Assembly: GCA_024398955.1 (NCBI GenBank)
Contig: JAKSIG010000009.1
Span: 1-64,000, forward strand
DNA from: Fibrobacter sp.
GTDB taxonomy: Bacteria; Fibrobacterota; Fibrobacteria; Fibrobacterales; Fibrobacteraceae
Length of the DNA stretch: 64,000 nucleotides
Reading direction: 5' to 3'
Part shown: positions 61,557-64,000 of the stretch, in pieces
Layout of the letters: each line of letters opens with the position of its first letter
Numbering within the stretch: position 1 is the first letter of the stretch
Notes under the pieces: generated by a model
The model's input: the letters and a program-made list of their open reading frames with translations, nothing else
Told to the model about the DNA's origin: nothing
Database searches by the model: none
Translations under genes and position numbers: made by a program

Positions 61557-61590
61557 ATAAAAAGGCCTCGGCTTCCTAGGAAGTCGAGGC
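61557..61590 (-). terminator. Terminator of the small minus-strand gene
   Basis: GCCTCGGCTTCC and GGAAGTCGAGGC (61565-61590) form a 12-base stem with one G-T pair; on the minus strand CCTTTTTAT follows. Confidence 0.75.
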
Positions 61591-61620
61591 TTATAAAATT
61601 TGCGGTCTCGCTAGTGGAAA

Positions 61621-61818
61621 TTAGATTCCCTTGCGATCCAGATCCATCATAAGAGACTGGAGCGAATCTTCGACGCTGGTACGGAAGTCGGCAACACCCA
61701 GGCTGCAGCTAGCGACAACTTCGCTACCCTTAGAGATGCGGATAATAGTAAAGCCGCCTTCATTAGAAAAAGAAACAGACAAACCCTTGTTCAATGCCTT
61801 TTCCAGCAAATCACGCAT
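61621..61818 (-). CDS. Small conserved-looking host protein
   Basis: A 65-residue protein, AAGGAG before the start. It reads MRDLLEKALNKGLSVSFSNE then GFTIIRISKGSEVVASCSL, and ends SVEDSLQSLMMDLDRKGI: a small alpha/beta domain. Its own terminator suggests a monocistronic gene. Family not recognised. Confidence 0.65.
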   Translation of the reverse strand: MRDLLEKALNKGLSVSFSNEGGFTIIRISKGSEVVASCSLGVADFRTSVEDSLQSLMMDLDRKGI

Positions 61819-61957
61819 TAGAAACTCCTTTTTTGAGGATGGAAATAAAACTTATAGCCCTAAATTAGGCTTTTTCTTTTAGAAAATCAAGTTTTTTTTG
61901 ATGAATTTGAGAAAAAAATGCCGTTTTTATAAGGCGTTGGAGTCTATATTATGGGCC

Positions 61958-62617
61958 ATGGAAGACTTCCACATCCATTTGACTCGATTGCCCATGGCGA
62001 CGACATTGGCAAAGGACCTGCTTGAAGCGGGAACCTGCTTCAATACCATCGCCTGCGAGCCTTGGGAGTGGATCAGGACGCTGAAACTGAAAGATGAACT
62101 GGAATGTTGGAGCGAAAAAAAAGAGGGAATTGCCAGAAAGGTTGGCTACACTTTCGGAATCCATCCCATGATCGCCAGCAAAACGGAAGAAAAGGACCTG
62201 CGGCTGCTAGAAGTCATTCTACACAGTGACGAAAATTTCCAGGTGGGAGAATGCGGGCTGGACAAGCGGTTTGAAGGATATGAACCTAGCGGCGTCCAGG
62301 AACGGATTCTGGTGCGGCAGGCGGAACTTGCATACCAACTGAAACGGAGCATCCAGATTCATTGTGTGGGAGACTACCACCGGATTATTCAAATCCTAAG
62401 AAATACTGGGTTCGACAACAGCCAGGACTCCCCCACTGTTGTATTCCATCGTTTTGGCGGAGACATTTCCGTGGTGAAGGCGGCGCAGAATTTGAACGCA
62501 ATTTACTCAATCCACAAGGACAGCTTTCGCAAGAAATCGACCTTAAACGCACTTGCCGAAATTCCCGACGAACTGATTCGCATAGAAACCGACGCCGACG
62601 AGAGCTTCAAATTTTAA
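61958..62617 (+). CDS. TatD-family metal-dependent hydrolase
   Basis: A 219-residue protein from ATG 61958. It has the TIM-barrel metal sites: HxH at 5-7 (DFHIHLTRL), GIHP at 68-70, Glu98 in VGECGLDKRF, His135 in IQIHCVGD, His164 in VVFHRFGG and Asp212 in IETDADE. TatD proteins are DNases or deacylases acting in the cytoplasm. It is shorter than usual (about 260 residues), ending right after the last metal ligand and lacking the C-terminal helix. It converges on mfd with a 23-base gap. Confidence 0.85.
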   Translation: MEDFHIHLTRLPMATTLAKDLLEAGTCFNTIACEPWEWIRTLKLKDELECWSEKKEGIARKVGYTFGIHPMIASKTEEKDLRLLEVILHSDENFQVGECGLDKRFEGYEPSGVQERILVRQAELAYQLKRSIQIHCVGDYHRIIQILRNTGFDNSQDSPTVVFHRFGGDISVVKAAQNLNAIYSIHKDSFRKKSTLNALAEIPDELIRIETDADESFKF

Positions 62618-62640
62618 ATTCCGCGACGCGCCCTAACGCC

Positions 62641-64000
62641 CTACAAAATAATTTTATCGAAGGCTCGGAATTGTTGTAGGCTTCGCTCTGCAAGCTCGGT
62701 AGCGTTCCCGCGGCCAAGTTCTATGACCACCTGCAGGGGCGATCCGCCCATGATGCGCATGGGGAACTGAGCATTGGCGTACATCTCGCTAATGACGCGG
62801 GGGCTAATAGGCGGAAACTCCACGAAAGTGGCAGCCAGCATTCCCTTGCGCTGCACCAACCCCTGAATACGAAGGCGTCCGGCATGGAGCGCAATCTCGG
62901 AAACCAGCAACAACATCTTCGCAGGAGCCGGAACAGGACCAAAACGATCGTTCAGTTCCTGACCAATGGCTTCCAGATCGCAAGCCTTTGATGCTCGGGA
63001 AATTCTCTGATAAAGGGAAATACGGGTAAGACCATCCTCGATGTAATCTTCCGGCAGGTAAGCGTCCACACCCAACTCCACACGAGTCTGCACAGGCTTT
63101 TCGCTAGGACCGCCACGGAGCATTTCAACCGCTTCCTTCACCAGACGAACATAAGTTTCAAATCCCACTTCCGCAATAAAGCCATGCTGTTCCTGCCCCA
63201 GCAAATTACCAGCACCACGAATTTCCAAGTCGCGCATAGCCAGCTGATAGCCGCTGCCCAAATCCGTAAACTGTTCCAGCGCCTTCAGGCGACGCATGGA
63301 TTCCGGGGAAATCTCATGCTTGGCAGGAATCACCAGCAAGGCCTTAGCCAGAACACTGCTACGGCCCACACGACCACGCATCTGATAAAGCTGGCTAATG
63401 CCAAAATGATGGGCGTTCATAATGATGATGGTATTGGCGTTGGGAACATCCAATCCAGACTCGATAATGCTGGTACTGATCAAAACATCAAACTTACGCG
63501 ACAAAAAGGCGTCCATGGCATTTTCGAGATCGCGGTCGTCCATCTGGCCGTGAGCCACACCGATGGTAGCGTTAGGCACAAGAGCCTCAATCTCGTCCGC
63601 CAGATTATAAATGTTCTGGACGCGGTCGTTCACAATGAACACCTGACCGCCGCGGGCCAGTTCGTCGATAATGGCATTCTTGATGACTTCGTCATCCCGC
63701 TTCATCAGCTTGGTTTCGACAGGCAGGCGGTTTACCGGCGGCGTATTGATCAGGGAAATATCGCGAACGCCCGTCATGCTCAAATGCAGGGAGCGGGGAA
63801 TTGGCGTGGCACTCATGCTCAAGGTATCTACCGCCAGGCGCATCTCACGAAGCTTTTCCTTCTGCTTCACGCCGAACTTCTGTTCCTCATCAATAATCAA
63901 AAGTCCCAAATCGTGGAACTGATTCTTCTCTGAAAGCAGGGCATGGGTTCCAATCAGAACGTCGATCTTGCCCTCGGCCACCTGCTTGAAAATTTCCTTC
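62641..64000 (-). CDS. mfd: Transcription-repair coupling factor Mfd, C-terminal part
   Basis: The frame runs from the stop at 62641 off the right edge; about 453 residues are seen. It contains GKIDVLIGTHALLS, the DEExQ motif II (LLIIDEEQKFGVKQKE), motif III SMSATPIPRSLHLSMTGVRD, LINTPPVNRLPVETKL, motif V/VI (TSIIESGLDVPNANTIII; QMRGRVGRS), the EIRGAGNLLGQEQHG block and the TRCF domain at the end. Compared with RecG, GVRDISLINTPP and the C-terminal domain identify Mfd. It removes stalled RNA polymerase at lesions and recruits UvrA. Confidence 0.93.
   Translation of the reverse strand, partial: KEIFKQVAEGKIDVLIGTHALLSEKNQFHDLGLLIIDEEQKFGVKQKEKLREMRLAVDTLSMSATPIPRSLHLSMTGVRDISLINTPPVNRLPVETKLMKRDDEVIKNAIIDELARGGQVFIVNDRVQNIYNLADEIEALVPNATIGVAHGQMDDRDLENAMDAFLSRKFDVLISTSIIESGLDVPNANTIIIMNAHHFGISQLYQMRGRVGRSSVLAKALLVIPAKHEISPESMRRLKALEQFTDLGSGYQLAMRDLEIRGAGNLLGQEQHGFIAEVGFETYVRLVKEAVEMLRGGPSEKPVQTRVELGVDAYLPEDYIEDGLTRISLYQRISRASKACDLEAIGQELNDRFGPVPAPAKMLLLVSEIALHAGRLRIQGLVQRKGMLAATFVEFPPISPRVISEMYANAQFPMRIMGGSPLQVVIELGRGNATELAERSLQQFRAFDKIIL

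Overview
The window looks like a chromosomal segment of a Fibrobacter-type bacterium carrying a contractile-tailed prophage. The main evidence is a lipoprotein with a long serine-rich linker and a C-terminal domain of the Fibrobacter succinogenes major paralogous (FISUMP) type. The host housekeeping genes (gatB, mfd, a TatD-family hydrolase) are moderately GC-rich. No rRNA, tRNA or CRISPR array was recognised.

Left flank (1-16.8 kb): nearly the whole first 15.6 kb is one minus-strand reading frame of at least 5,215 codons, cut by the window edge. It begins with an LEPR-type N-terminal motif and carries several blocks of RTX (GGxGxD) calcium-binding repeats, so it is a giant surface or secreted protein. 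The FISUMP lipoprotein gene lies just upstream on the same strand, behind a good promoter. Next comes an AT-rich island (17.2-20.3 kb): an SF1 helicase gene overlapping a DUF2290-like gene, followed by a shortened HEPN-like gene. The first two match the described helicase-DUF2290 antiphage arrangement.

Prophage (about 20.3/21.5-56.3 kb): the late genes run rightward. They encode protease-scaffold, decoration protein, major capsid, head-tail connectors, DUF3383 sheath, tube, chaperones, tape measure, hub, plug, gp138-type spike, gp25, baseplate J, a DUF2612-type protein, two fibre-like proteins and an M15 endolysin. A tight operon follows: ParB-like, DpdA-like transglycosylase, QueC, QueE, QueD and FolE. 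It can make preQ0 from GTP and insert it into DNA, so this phage probably replaces some guanines with 7-deazaguanine. After it come the terminase, a DUF1073 portal and an 884-residue MuF head protein with a toxin-like C-terminus. Short early genes run leftward (SpoVG-, DUF3846- and DUF4314-like), then a tyrosine integrase. AT-rich cargo genes interrupt the late region at 32.6-34.0, 39.2-39.9 and 50.3-51.1 kb. No repressor, replication protein or att repeat could be identified.

Right flank (56.4-64 kb): a small membrane protein, gatB, a lone PIN-domain protein, a secreted protein, an outer-membrane-type barrel with an Ala/Glu/Pro-rich leader, a small conserved-looking protein, a TatD-like hydrolase and the C-terminal part of Mfd running off the window.
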